Below, piece after piece: positions 1 through 8,450 of a DNA stretch of 64,000 nucleotides. Both the position numbers and the translations under genes were made by a program. Below the pieces are notes generated by a model, which was not told where the DNA came from, did not search any database, and worked only from the letters and a program-made list of their open reading frames with translations. Source of the DNA: Shewanella sp. SNU WT4 (GTDB lineage Bacteria; Pseudomonadota; Gammaproteobacteria; Enterobacterales; Shewanellaceae); NCBI RefSeq assembly GCF_006494715.1, contig NZ_CP041151.1:1984001-2048000 (forward strand), in the 5' to 3' direction. Numbering within the stretch: position 1 is the stretch's first letter; every line of letters starts with the position of its first letter.

Positions 1-450
1 CATTAACTGTACCGGCATAGATTCTTGCGGATTAATAAAGGGAGGCAATAAAGACACCATAAATGCCCAGCCCTTTGGATTGGCAATCGCTGTGCCGAAC
101 CCTTGAGAGAACAAAGTAATGCGGCTAATACTTTTTTGGCTATCGGCGACTATGGCCATACTGCCGCGACTGCGCCACATATTGATACCGACATAAATAA
201 GATACACGCCGCCCACCCATTTAAGCAGCGAGAACACTTGCGGGTAATTCAACATTAAGCTGGCAACGCCCATGACGGCGGCGATAGCAACTATGGCAAC
301 GCCTAACAGTTCACCTAGCATCATCCATAAGGTTTTACGCACCCCTATGCTCATGCCTAATGTCATGGCTAAGGTCATACACAACCCCGGAGTAATAGAA
401 ACAAAGAAGAAGGTTGGGATAAATACCGCAAGTAAGGTGAAATCAGGCAT
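1..450 (-). CDS. LysE/RhtB-family amino acid exporter, C-terminus cut by window edge
   Basis: Reading the minus strand from the ATG at 450 gives 150 uninterrupted codons running off the window at base 1. The protein begins MPDFTLLAVFIPTFFFVSIT, followed by PG and then an LG.S.G..K motif, and has long hydrophobic stretches separated by short polar turns. This is the N-terminal pattern of the LysE/RhtB exporters, inner-membrane proteins of about 200 residues that pump amino acids or small metabolites out of the cell. The substrate cannot be told from sequence. The gene stands alone, with the hppD terminator immediately upstream. Roughly the last quarter of the protein is missing because of the window edge, not because of a mutation. 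Confidence 0.85.
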   Translation of the reverse strand, partial: MPDFTLLAVFIPTFFFVSITPGLCMTLAMTLGMSIGVRKTLWMMLGELLGVAIVAIAAVMGVASLMLNYPQVFSLLKWVGGVYLIYVGINMWRSRGSMAIVADSQKSISRITLFSQGFGTAIANPKGWAFMVSLLPPFINPQESMPVQLM

Positions 451-500
451 ACAGGTCTTAAGCAAACAAAGGTAAAGAATATTACCTGTGAAATGGCGTT

Positions 501-535
501 AAAAAAACTGCCAATCAGTGACTCATTGGCAGTTT
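501..535 (-). terminator. Rho-independent terminator of the hmgA-hppD operon
   Basis: An 11-bp perfect stem (505-515 with 525-535, arm AAACTGCCAAT) is followed on the minus strand by seven T residues. It lies about 70 bases past the hppD stop codon. Confidence 0.85.
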
Positions 536-604
536 GTGAGATATCGCATGAAATCAGTTGGTGCTTAGTAACAAAACTCTGATTTCAGCAAGTAAAGCGT
601 TGAG

Positions 605-1645
605 TTATAACACGCCGCGGCGCGCTTGATCGCGTTCAATGGATTCAAACAAGGCTTTAAAGTTACCTTCACCAAAGCCTAAATTGTTTTTGCGTTGAAT
701 GATTTCGATGAAAATTGGCCCAAACAGATTTTTAGTGAAAATTTGCAATAAATAGCCGGATTCATCGCCATCCACCAGAATTTGATGATTCTTGATTTTC
801 TCTCTGTCTTCAGTGACTTGTGGCAATCTATCAAAAATGGTGTCGTAGTATTCTGGGATAATATCTAACGTGCTAATATGAGTGCCCGCCATAGCATCAA
901 GGGATGCCACTATATCCCTGCTTCTAAAGGCCAGATGCTGTACGCCTGGGCCATTATATTCACGCAGATATTCATCAATTTGATTATTGTCGTTGCCTTT
1001 GCCCTCATTAATCGGAATGCAAAAACTGCCATCGGGAGAGCGCAACGCATAAGAGATGAGGGCAGTTTGTACGCCGCTAATGTCAAAGTAGCGCACCTCA
1101 GTAAACCCAAAAATATCCTTATAGAAGTTTGCCCAGTACTGCATTGTGCCTTTAAAGACGTTATTAGTGAGGTGATCGACTTCAATAAAGCCCTTATCTT
1201 TCACTATGATGGGCTCGGCTAAATCCACAAAATCGCGCTCATAAATGCTGCCGTTAGCGCCAAAGGTATCGATAAAATAAATTAAGCTGTCACCTATGCC
1301 ATAAATGGCGGGATAAGGTAGGTCTGTAACCTCCCGCGGGGCAGGCTTAGCGCCACGAGCGACGGCTTGCTCAAAGGCAAAGTTAGCATCTAGCACGCGC
1401 CAGCCCATAGAGCTAATGGCAGGTCCATGACTTTTAGTAAATGCAGCGCTAAAGCCTTGTTTAGAGCGATTAAGTAAAAAGTTGATGTCATTTTGGCGGT
1501 AATAAATGATGTCGTGCTCATGATGCTGTTTCAGCATAGAAAAGCCAAAATCGATAAACACTTGGTGCATAAAGTCGAGGTTTGGACTGGCAAATTCGGT
1601 AAATTCTATGCCCATCAAACCTAAAGGATTGGTTGTTGTTGCCAT
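605..1645 (-). CDS. hppD: 4-hydroxyphenylpyruvate dioxygenase
   Basis: This non-haem Fe(II) enzyme converts 4-hydroxyphenylpyruvate and O2 to homogentisate, the second step of tyrosine breakdown. At 346 residues it has the usual bacterial length. The two-histidine-one-glutamate iron site is visible: His in VDHLTNN (about residue 156), His in VQHLAFRS (about 235) and Glu in FIEIIQRK (about 312). The C-terminal GFGEGNF...ESIERDQ tail is typical of HPPD. The ATG at 1645 has an AAGGA ribosome site 7 bases upstream. It lies 46 bases after hmgA on the same strand, so the two form an operon that ends at the terminator at 501-535. Homogentisate not consumed by HmgA would oxidise to pyomelanin. Confidence 0.95.
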   Translation of the reverse strand: MATTTNPLGLMGIEFTEFASPNLDFMHQVFIDFGFSMLKQHHEHDIIYYRQNDINFLLNRSKQGFSAAFTKSHGPAISSMGWRVLDANFAFEQAVARGAKPAPREVTDLPYPAIYGIGDSLIYFIDTFGANGSIYERDFVDLAEPIIVKDKGFIEVDHLTNNVFKGTMQYWANFYKDIFGFTEVRYFDISGVQTALISYALRSPDGSFCIPINEGKGNDNNQIDEYLREYNGPGVQHLAFRSRDIVASLDAMAGTHISTLDIIPEYYDTIFDRLPQVTEDREKIKNHQILVDGDESGYLLQIFTKNLFGPIFIEIIQRKNNLGFGEGNFKALFESIERDQARRGVL

Positions 1646-1691
1646 TTTTATGTCCTTGATTGCAAATTTTGTGGGTGATTAAGGCTGACCA

Positions 1692-2849
1692 TTATTCGAG
1701 CCAAGAATTAACGTAATCAGCGGCCATGCTGTGTTTAACATGGGCTGTAAGCTGCAACGGGGCAAAAGTATCAACCATCACCGCATATTCGTGAGTTTCT
1801 TTTTTGCCGATACTGGCTTCTGTCTTACCAGGCTGCGGCCCATGAGCAACGCCTTTTTGATGCAAAGTTAAAAAGCCTGCCTGTATGCCTTTGCGACTCA
1901 TAAAGTCGCCATCGACGTAATACAAGACTTCATCGCTATCGATATTGTTATGAAAGTAAGGCGCCGGAATGGCTTGGGGATGGAAGTCATAAAGGCGCGG
2001 CACAAAATTGCAAATCACAAAGTTATGGGCGCTAAACAACAAATGCTCTGAGGGCGGTAAATGAATTTTACCCACCTTAGGAGCGTAATCCTTAATATTC
2101 AATGCCCAAGGGTACACACAGCCATCCCAGCCCACTAGATCAAACGGATGCCACTGCAGCAGGGTTTGCTGATACTTGTCACCAAACTTACTGATCAAGC
2201 TAAATTGCCCTTGTTCAACAATCGCCGCAGTCAACTGTGGCGTTCGAATATCGCGCTCACAATATGGGGCTGACTCTAGCATTTGCCCATACTCATTACG
2301 AAAATGGCGCGGCACTTCCACCATGGACATAGATTCAATAACAAACAATCTAACATCTTGATAATCATCGAATATCAGCTGATAGGTGGTGCCGCGAGGT
2401 ATGACTAGATAGTCCCATTGGCGCACAGCTAACACGCCGTATTCACTGAGTAATTGGCCTTGACCTTGGTGGACAAAAATCACTTCATCGGCGTAGGCAT
2501 TGCGGTAGAAGTTATCTGTGCCTTCACTCACTTTTGCTGTGTACATGGCAAGATCGTTGTTATAAAACAGCTTGTTACGCGCCGAAAAGAAATTACCGCT
2601 TTTATCAACGACACGAGAATCCAGTTTGTAGTTTTGAATTAATGCATCTTGCCAGTTATCGCCATGGTCAATATCAAATACGCGGTTTTCTAAAATTTTG
2701 GTCGGCATATTGTGATGATATTTATTGGAATAAATGTTGGAAAAGCCATGGGTGGAGAACAGTTCTTCTCGATATAACTCGCCGTTCGGTTTTTCAAAGG
2801 TGATATGACGTTTATGAGGAATATCACCTTGTTTTATATAGATGGGCAT
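1692..2849 (-). CDS. hmgA: Homogentisate 1,2-dioxygenase
   Basis: This enzyme opens the aromatic ring of homogentisate to maleylacetoacetate using Fe(II). Recognisable segments are the double cupin fold, the N-terminal half with FVHQGQGQL and VIPRGTTYQL, and the C-terminal metal region with GVAHGPQPG and HEYAVMVDTFAPL. At 385 residues it is shorter than the roughly 430-residue human and Pseudomonas enzymes; I take this as a family branch, not a truncation, because both ends look intact. AGGA lies 6 bases before the ATG. It is the first gene of an operon with hppD and is divergent from a LysR gene 122 bases away, which probably controls it. Maleylacetoacetate isomerase and fumarylacetoacetase are not in this window. 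Confidence 0.9.
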   Translation of the reverse strand: MPIYIKQGDIPHKRHITFEKPNGELYREELFSTHGFSNIYSNKYHHNMPTKILENRVFDIDHGDNWQDALIQNYKLDSRVVDKSGNFFSARNKLFYNNDLAMYTAKVSEGTDNFYRNAYADEVIFVHQGQGQLLSEYGVLAVRQWDYLVIPRGTTYQLIFDDYQDVRLFVIESMSMVEVPRHFRNEYGQMLESAPYCERDIRTPQLTAAIVEQGQFSLISKFGDKYQQTLLQWHPFDLVGWDGCVYPWALNIKDYAPKVGKIHLPPSEHLLFSAHNFVICNFVPRLYDFHPQAIPAPYFHNNIDSDEVLYYVDGDFMSRKGIQAGFLTLHQKGVAHGPQPGKTEASIGKKETHEYAVMVDTFAPLQLTAHVKHSMAADYVNSWLE

Positions 2850-2902
2850 AAAATTTCCTCAGCACCTAAATGTAGGGTAAATGTGACTTTGATAACAATC
2901 TA

Positions 2903-2917
2903 GTTGCTTGAATCAAC
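2903..2917. promoter_or_regulatory. Candidate LysR-type operator between hmgA and the LysR gene
   Basis: The 15-mer GTTGCTTGAATCAAC has 4-bp inverted arms and fits the T-N11-A pattern of LysR sites. It is 54 bases from the hmgA start and 55 from the regulator start. Assignment rests on position and pattern only. Confidence 0.4.
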
Positions 2918-2971
2918 AAAAAAAAGAATAATAAATTGTTCAACACGTTCTATTTTTTAGATGGAGTTGCT

Positions 2972-3865
2972 ATGCGGATTGATATTGATGCTTTTCGGGT
3001 GCTGGATGTGTTGGTCGAAACGGGCAGCTTTGCCGCAGCAGCTGAGCGTTTGCACAAAGCGCAGTCGGCTGTGAGTTATCAAATCAAAAAGTTAGAGCAA
3101 GAATTAGGCATTACTTTATTGGATAGAAGCCAGTATCGCGCGCAGCTTACCCCTCAAGGCTTAGCCATTTTAAAAGAAGGTCAACGCTTATTGCAGCAAT
3201 GGGATCACATCACCCAACTGGCTAGCCGCTTTGGTGAGGGCTGGGAGCCAAAGCTTGAACTGATTATTGATGGCGCCTTGCCGATGGAGCCAGTAATGAC
3301 AGCCCTTAAACGTATGGCGGCTCATCAAGTGCCCACTAAAATACAGCTAAATGTCGAATTTTTAGGGGGCGTACAGCACAGATTTTTACGCGATAGCGCT
3401 GACTTGATGTTAGTGAAGGATTTTCGCTCAGGATCTCAATACCACGCCACGCCGCTACCCAGTGTGACCAGTATTTTAGTGGTGGCCTCTAGTCACGTGT
3501 TAGCGGTGAAACGCCAAGTCGAATTGCATCAATTACAGCAATTTGTAGAGCTTACTATTGAGGATTCATCAGGGGATAAGGGCTATCGGGATGATATGCA
3601 GTTTGGTGGCGATAAAGTGTTTTATTTATCAGGTTTTATGATGAAGAAAAATGCTTTACTCAAAGGCTTAGGCTTTGGTTGGATGCCAGATTATTTAGTC
3701 AATGATGAGTTAGCGAGCGGCGTACTCGTTGAAGTCGATTTTGTTGCCGGTTCGCGCTATAGCTTCACGCCGCAATTAGTGTGGAGCCAGCAGCGGCCAT
3801 TAGGCCGCGCCGGCCAACTCTTTACTCAACTACTGTTGGAAGAATGTGGTCAAGCGCATCACTAA
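2972..3865 (+). CDS. LysR-family transcriptional regulator, probable regulator of hmgA-hppD
   Basis: A 297-residue LysR protein. The winged helix-turn-helix spans about residues 1-65 (FRVLDVLVETGSFAAAAERL, then QSAVSYQIKKLEQELG), followed by a periplasmic-binding-protein-like effector domain. I start it at the ATG at 2972 because GGAG lies 5 bases upstream and the protein then begins directly with the DNA-binding helix. An ATG 36 bases earlier is possible but has no ribosome site. It is divergent from hmgA across a short gap containing a T-N11-A dyad, the classic arrangement for a LysR controlling its neighbour. The effector is unknown; an aromatic intermediate such as homogentisate is an inference. 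Confidence 0.85.
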   Translation: MRIDIDAFRVLDVLVETGSFAAAAERLHKAQSAVSYQIKKLEQELGITLLDRSQYRAQLTPQGLAILKEGQRLLQQWDHITQLASRFGEGWEPKLELIIDGALPMEPVMTALKRMAAHQVPTKIQLNVEFLGGVQHRFLRDSADLMLVKDFRSGSQYHATPLPSVTSILVVASSHVLAVKRQVELHQLQQFVELTIEDSSGDKGYRDDMQFGGDKVFYLSGFMMKKNALLKGLGFGWMPDYLVNDELASGVLVEVDFVAGSRYSFTPQLVWSQQRPLGRAGQLFTQLLLEECGQAHH

Positions 3866-3915
3866 ACCACACTAAAGCAACCAAACTAAAGCCAGTAAAC
3901 TCTGGAGAACTTACG

Positions 3916-4374
3916 TTAGCGGCCAAGCGCTAACAGTTGCTGCCAATGGCTGCTACTAACGGGTTGCACACTGAGGCGCGGTGATTTTATGAGTGCCAGT
4001 TCAGAAAACTGTGGCATGGCTTTGATTTGCGTAAGGCTAATGACGCGCTTAAATTTTTCAAGAAATTCAATATCAACTAATACCCACCTTGGATTATCTA
4101 TGCTGGATTTAGCATCGAAATATGGCGATACGCTATCAAACTGACTTGGGTCTGGGTAGGGCGTACTCGCAACCTTAGCCAGCCCGACTATGCCAGGTTG
4201 TTTACAGCTTGAATGGTAAAATAAAATGCCGTCGCCAATTTGCATTTGATCGCGAATAAAATTACGGGCTTGATAATTGCGTATGCCAGACCAAGGTTCA
4301 ACCTTAGGCGCCAACTTGGCAAGATCGTTAATACTAAATTCGTCCGGCTCTGATTTCAGCAACCAATACTGCAT
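3916..4374 (-). CDS. EVE-domain protein
   Basis: A 152-residue single-domain protein starting MQYWLLKSEPDEFSINDL, with WSGIRNYQARNFIRDQM and GDGILFYHSSCK further on. These are hallmark segments of the EVE domain, a PUA-like fold known to bind modified bases in DNA or RNA (relatives include human THYN1). I chose the ATG at 4374, where the conserved domain begins. Upstream in-frame ATGs add 24 non-conserved residues. It is convergent with the LysR gene and stands alone. The ligand and role in this organism are unknown. No restriction enzyme is adjacent, so there is no local sign of a defence role. Confidence 0.85.
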   Translation of the reverse strand: MQYWLLKSEPDEFSINDLAKLAPKVEPWSGIRNYQARNFIRDQMQIGDGILFYHSSCKQPGIVGLAKVASTPYPDPSQFDSVSPYFDAKSSIDNPRWVLVDIEFLEKFKRVISLTQIKAMPQFSELALIKSPRLSVQPVSSSHWQQLLALGR

Positions 4375-4612
4375 AAATGAATGTCTCTTAAGAAAAGCGA
4401 TACTGGCTATCATACGATAAAGGGCAGGGGTACACATAACCATCAAGCAGAAATTAAGGACAGGTATTATGCACTTAGCTTATGAAGTGAGCTTATGAAG
4501 TGAACTTAAGTACTGAGGTCAAACTCAGGAAATTTGAGACACTGAGTGCGCATAAATAACAGGAAGGTTAGCTTTAGAATTAATCGCTCCAGCAGCTTGA
4601 TACGGTAGAAGA

Positions 4613-4636
4613 ATCATGCCCCACGCGGGGCATGAT
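4613..4636 (-). terminator. Hairpin terminator after the cytochrome c peroxidase gene
   Basis: A perfect 10-bp stem (ATCATGCCCC with its complement, ACGC loop) lies about 22 bases past the stop. The minus strand continues with a short pyrimidine run, TCTTCT, so termination strength is uncertain. Confidence 0.6.
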
Positions 4637-4658
4637 ATATCAAGGCTAATACTTAGGA

Positions 4659-5636
4659 TTATTCAGCAAATGGCTGAGGTCTTGGAGTATTGGCGTTCGA
4701 TGGCGGTAAAATTGGCAATACAATTTGTGGCTGCTCGCCAGTTAACGACTTTAAGAAAGCAACCATCTGTACAGTTTGCTGCTCATTAAGCTTCTGACCT
4801 AATTGAATATCAGCCATGACATTAACGGCTTGCTCTAAGTCCCACACGCTACCATCGTGGAAGTAGGGATAGGTGAGTTCAATATTGCGCAGGGTTGGCA
4901 CTTTAAATACATGCAGATCGGCATCTTTACCTGTCACACCTTTACGCCCTTCGGCAGGGTTATTGGTGTGGAACGGCTTAATTAAGCCCATTTTCATATA
5001 CATGGTGCCGCCAACCGCAGGACCATTGTGACAAGCAACACAGCCCTTATCTTTAAATAACTGATAACCGGCTAATGCATCATCGCTAATTGCTGCCTTA
5101 TTTCCTGCCAGATAAAGATCAAATGGGCTATTAGGAGTCACTAAGGTTTTTTCAAATTCAGCAATAGCATCGGTGATCATGTCAATATCGATTTTATCGC
5201 TACCATAAACTTGTTTGAACTTAGCGCGATAGCCAGGCAAAGACGCTAAGGTATCAATGGCCAGTTCATGGGTGAATGCCATTTCTTTCGGGTTAGCGAT
5301 CGGGCCGCCAGCTTGCTCTTTTAAGTCTTTTGCTCGGCCGTCCCAAAATTGTGCCAGCATAAAGTCAGCATTCAATACGGTAGGAGAGTTAATCGGGCCT
5401 TGCTGCCATTTATCACCAATCGAGGTTGGAATGGCGTCAACGCCGCCTAATGACAAGTTGTGGCATGAGTTACAAGAGATAAAACCTGACATGGATAATC
5501 TAGGTTCAAAATACAGCATTTTGCCTAGCTCTACTTTTTCAGGCGCGGTAATTTTTGCTGGCTGGATGATCTCAATCGGTTCGGCGCTCGCCAGCGGCGA
5601 ACAGAGCAAAGCTAACATGACCCAATTAAATTTCAC
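4659..5636 (-). CDS. Di-haem cytochrome c peroxidase
   Basis: A periplasmic enzyme reducing H2O2 to water with electrons from c-type cytochromes. Two haem-binding CXXCH motifs are present: CNSCH near residue 55 in the N-terminal peroxidatic domain and CVACH near residue 200 in the electron-transfer domain. I prefer the GTG at 5636: AGGG lies about 9 bases upstream, and the protein then opens with a typical signal peptide (FNWVMLALLCSPLASA, cleavage before EP). An ATG at 5681 would add 15 residues with no matching ribosome site. The result is a 325-residue precursor, normal for the family. The closing PRPQPF tail is low in complexity. No electron-donor gene is adjacent. Confidence 0.9.
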   Translation of the reverse strand: MKFNWVMLALLCSPLASAEPIEIIQPAKITAPEKVELGKMLYFEPRLSMSGFISCNSCHNLSLGGVDAIPTSIGDKWQQGPINSPTVLNADFMLAQFWDGRAKDLKEQAGGPIANPKEMAFTHELAIDTLASLPGYRAKFKQVYGSDKIDIDMITDAIAEFEKTLVTPNSPFDLYLAGNKAAISDDALAGYQLFKDKGCVACHNGPAVGGTMYMKMGLIKPFHTNNPAEGRKGVTGKDADLHVFKVPTLRNIELTYPYFHDGSVWDLEQAVNVMADIQLGQKLNEQQTVQMVAFLKSLTGEQPQIVLPILPPSNANTPRPQPFAE

Positions 5637-5836
5637 AGGTAATTCCCTTACAAATAGTATGTGTAAGAGTATGGTATACATAAAATAAGTTATTGAATAT
5701 TAATAAAATTAGATTGAGTCTATCGGCCGTGTTGATTAAATATTTGTGATCAATGACATGGAATTGTTCGCAATAGCTTGATAGGTATACACTATACTTA
5801 CAAGCCGTTGCCTGCGATAAGGATTCAGACTCGACT

Positions 5837-6610
5837 ATGTCAGCCAATTTTACTAAATTTGCGATAGCCGCCAGATGTCATTTTCTATCCTTAATGCTAG
5901 TGGCAGCCTTGAGCCCCCTTTATTGCTTTAGCGACACTTTAAAACTCACCTCTGGGCTGTGGCCACCGTATTCTGGGCAAACGTTAAAGCAACAAGGCGC
6001 GAGCGTGGCCGTGGTTAAAGCGGCCTTGCAAGCTGTAGGGCATGATCTTGAAGTTGATTTTTATCCTTGGGATCGAACCAAAAAATTAGCCAGTATTAAT
6101 ACCGGTCAATATCAAGGTTATTTCCCGACTTATGCCTTTGATAGTAATGAATTTATTTTCTCAAATCCTATTGGCGTGAGCGATATTGGTTTAGCCACTA
6201 AGCAAGTGGCTCCCTTAGTGTGGTTGCAGTTAAGTGACTTAACTCTATATACCTTAGGGGTGATTGAACCCTTAACTAGCCCCAACCAGCCAATGACGGC
6301 GCTATTTGCTGCCGATCAACCACTTATTGTTGCTGGATCAGATGCGCATAATTTGCAGTTGCTTGCGAGTAATCGCATTGATGGCGCGGTAATTGACCCT
6401 TGGGTGATGAAATACTGGTTAAGCCAAGAGCCATTAACCTCAGTGGCTAAGCAATTGCAAATGCAGCCTAAAGTTTTGATTAGCCAAGATTTGTTGATTG
6501 CATTTAGCGCGAATGAACAAGGGATGATGTGGCGTCTACGAGTGAATGAGGGCCTAAGTAAAATAGACCCTCAAGCTGTGATGAATAGTTACCTAACCAA
6601 ATCTTACTAG
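5837..6610 (+). CDS. Periplasmic substrate-binding-like protein (family 3 type)
   Basis: A 257-residue exported protein. The first about 32 residues form a signal peptide with a basic start and the hydrophobic core FLSLMLVAALSPLYC. The mature part begins DTLKLTSGLWPPYSG, followed by VDFYPWDRTKKLA. This resembles amino-acid ABC transporter binding proteins (SBP_bac_3). Stand-alone members of this group are common in Shewanella and Vibrio and have no transporter partner, as here. The ligand is unknown, and the protein could equally be a sensor-like or orphan binding protein. It is divergent from the peroxidase gene and convergent with yccF. Confidence 0.7.
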   Translation: MSANFTKFAIAARCHFLSLMLVAALSPLYCFSDTLKLTSGLWPPYSGQTLKQQGASVAVVKAALQAVGHDLEVDFYPWDRTKKLASINTGQYQGYFPTYAFDSNEFIFSNPIGVSDIGLATKQVAPLVWLQLSDLTLYTLGVIEPLTSPNQPMTALFAADQPLIVAGSDAHNLQLLASNRIDGAVIDPWVMKYWLSQEPLTSVAKQLQMQPKVLISQDLLIAFSANEQGMMWRLRVNEGLSKIDPQAVMNSYLTKSY

Positions 6611-6659
6611 TTAAGTGCTATTAGATAGGTCAGATTGGCGTTTGACTATGGTTTGGCAA

Positions 6660-7067
6660 CTATGGTTTAGCGACTATGGTCTGACCAATCGGGGTTAGGC
6701 TTAACATAGCGAGCTTAAGGTGTTGTAATCCAAACGGAATACCTATGATAGTAATGAAATAGCCAAGGGCTAACACTAGATGACCTAAGCCTAGCCAGAA
6801 GCCAAAAATCACAAACCAAATAATATTACCTAGCATACCGAAAGAGCTAGTACCTAAATCTTCTTGGCCAGAAACTAGTTGCCGATTAACGCTTTGCTGA
6901 CCAAAAGGCCAGAACGCCATTTCACCAATAACAAAACAGGCGCGCCCGAACGGTATGCCGATAATACTAATAAAGCACAAGACTCCGGCTAACCACCAAC
7001 CTAATCCCATGATAAAACCACCGCACACTATCCAGAGGATATTTAATAATAAACGCAAGAGTGACAT
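6660..7067 (-). CDS. yccF: YccF-family inner membrane protein
   Basis: A 135-residue membrane protein made of two similar halves, each with the family signature FISIIGIPFGRA...FWPFG or FITIIGIPFGLQH. This tandem domain defines YccF. Three or four hydrophobic segments are visible. The family's biochemical function is not established. I start at the ATG at 7067, which has GGAG about 7 bases before it; a GTG four codons earlier overlaps that ribosome site and is less likely. Single gene, convergent with the binding-protein gene. Confidence 0.88.
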   Translation of the reverse strand: MSLLRLLLNILWIVCGGFIMGLGWWLAGVLCFISIIGIPFGRACFVIGEMAFWPFGQQSVNRQLVSGQEDLGTSSFGMLGNIIWFVIFGFWLGLGHLVLALGYFITIIGIPFGLQHLKLAMLSLTPIGQTIVAKP

Positions 7068-7297
7068 GAAAAGCTCCACTAACTAAAACTGAGATTTAGC
7101 AAATTTGATGCCATCATCATAATTCATTGATTACAGTATATAAAATTAATGTCTGTTGAGATTGATTGGTGAGTTTAACCAATATATGGTTAAGTTTAGC
7201 AACGAAAATCGTTAAAATAGCTTTTTTGTCTTTCTAAGTGTTTATGAAACTAGCGCAAACGCCCATTCAAGCATTCTAGTTTTTACATCATCAACTC

Positions 7298-8167
7298 TTG
7301 ATTAAGCGCGACGACTTATTGCACCCATTATTTTCCGGCAATAAAGCGCGTAAGTTCTATGGCTTATTAGCCTTAGAATCTGGTGCTATCAATACTTTGA
7401 TTGGTTATGGGTCGCCGCAAGCTAATTCACTGCTCTCTATGGCAGCATTGGCGCAGCTAAAGGGCTGGAAACTTGAGTTCTATGTTGATCATATCGCTGG
7501 ATTCTTGCTTGAAAACCCAACGGCCAATTACCAGCGGTCATTAGCTTTAGGCGCCAACATAATACCGATAAATTCAATTGCTGCAGCGACCGGAATGACA
7601 TGTCAGCAATACATTGAAGGCGTGAGATTGCAGCAATCTGATGCTGCACAATGTTTATTTGTACCTGAAGGCGGGCGCTGTCAATTAGCCTATCAGGGCG
7701 TTGCTAAGTTGGCCGATGAAATTATTGCTGATTATCAAGGCAATTCAGAACCTTTAGATGTATTTCTCCCATCTGGCACAGGCACAACTGCTTTCTTTTT
7801 GCATCGCCGTTTTAAGGAATGTGCCGTGGATATTAATGTCATCACCTGCGCTGCTGTCGGCGGCAGTGATTATCTGCGAGCTCAGTTTAATGAATTAGGC
7901 GCTGCTACTTACGGTATGCCTGAAATAGTCACATTAGCGAAAAAATATCATTTTGGTAAACCGTATCTTGAAGGCTATCAACTATGGCAAGCGGTACAGC
8001 AAAGCTCAGGGATAGAGTTTGAATTGTTATATGACCCAATTGGATTTTTAGCGTTAAAACAAAGACTAATGCAAGTGCAGTCACGACAAATATTGTATTT
8101 ACATCAAGGAGGATTAATAGGTAATGAATCTATGCTGCCTAGGTATAGGCGCAAGTTTGAAATTTAA
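7298..8167 (+). CDS. ACC deaminase / D-cysteine desulfhydrase-like PLP enzyme, 5' end interrupted by a stop codon
   Basis: The protein carries the PLP-fold type II signature KRDDLLHPLFSGNKARKF, in which the Lys of SGNK is expected to bind PLP, followed by GYGSPQANSLLSMA and a glycine-rich phosphate cup (SGTGTTAF). It resembles 1-aminocyclopropane-1-carboxylate deaminase/D-cysteine desulfhydrase proteins. The open frame given here begins at a TTG with no good ribosome site and lacks the family N-terminus. An in-frame ATG at 7244 supplies a fitting start (MKLAQTPIQAF), but codon 12 of that frame, at 7277-7279, is TAG. The gene is therefore a nonsense mutant, uses a weak downstream start, or has a sequencing error. 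The rest of the frame is intact and shows no decay. Confidence 0.7.
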   Translation: MIKRDDLLHPLFSGNKARKFYGLLALESGAINTLIGYGSPQANSLLSMAALAQLKGWKLEFYVDHIAGFLLENPTANYQRSLALGANIIPINSIAAATGMTCQQYIEGVRLQQSDAAQCLFVPEGGRCQLAYQGVAKLADEIIADYQGNSEPLDVFLPSGTGTTAFFLHRRFKECAVDINVITCAAVGGSDYLRAQFNELGAATYGMPEIVTLAKKYHFGKPYLEGYQLWQAVQQSSGIEFELLYDPIGFLALKQRLMQVQSRQILYLHQGGLIGNESMLPRYRRKFEI

Positions 8168-8196
8168 GGATGAGGAATATCTAGAGGAAATAATGG

Positions 8197-8245
8197 AGTG
8201 TGATGCATTGGTTGGCAGCAACAAGGCCTAACCTCGCATCACACT
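8197..8245. other. Long compound hairpin in the gap after the PLP-enzyme gene
   Basis: Perfect 10-bp arms (AGTGTGATGC at 8197-8206, complement at 8236-8245) enclose a second stem GGTTGGC/GCC-T-AACC. There is no T-run on either strand, so it is not a standard terminator. It could stabilise mRNA or be a small repeat element. Confidence 0.45.
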
Positions 8246-8276
8246 GACGACTCCTGCGTAAGGGCAGGGCGTTGAA

Positions 8277-8450
8277 TTAACAGTTACCGCTAAGCAACCA
8301 TTTCATAAATTTTAACGCATCGGTGCGTTGGGTAAACGTTTGTTTATTTTTACCCTGTCTATCGTTGAAAGCGATAGAAGATTTGTTTAGTGAAATAGAA
8401 TCCACAGGAAAACATACGTTTATTTCAAGACCATCAATTTTATATGACAT
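8277..8450 (-). CDS. Small hypothetical protein, 57 residues
   Basis: A 58-codon frame on the minus strand starting MSYKIDGLEINVCF and ending with RTDALKFMKWLLSGNC. A GGAG ribosome site lies about 9 bases before the ATG, better than chance for so short a frame. The composition is ordinary (acidic and basic residues balanced, no membrane segment), and the C-terminal part looks like an amphipathic helix. I do not recognise the family. Its neighbours are the PLP-enzyme gene on one side and cheV on the other, and it is transcribed away from cheV. It may be a genuine small conserved protein or a chance frame. Conservation in related genomes would decide. Confidence 0.45.
   Translation of the reverse strand: MSYKIDGLEINVCFPVDSISLNKSSIAFNDRQGKNKQTFTQRTDALKFMKWLLSGNC

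Noticed and set aside
878..1222. 114-codon plus-strand frame inside hppD
   Set aside because: It is an antisense shadow of a clearly conserved gene.
5732..5753. Possible FNR site (TTGAT...ATCAA) near the cytochrome c peroxidase gene
   Set aside because: The half-sites are 12 bases apart, not the 4 of the FNR consensus.
5626..5847. 73-codon minus-strand frame upstream of the peroxidase gene
   Set aside because: It covers the divergent promoter region, lacks any domain and overlaps the true signal peptide coding start.
6677..6687. TGGTCTGACCA, a perfect FadR-like palindrome
   Set aside because: It lies inside the 3' coding part of yccF, far from any promoter. It warns that the short motif also arises by chance.
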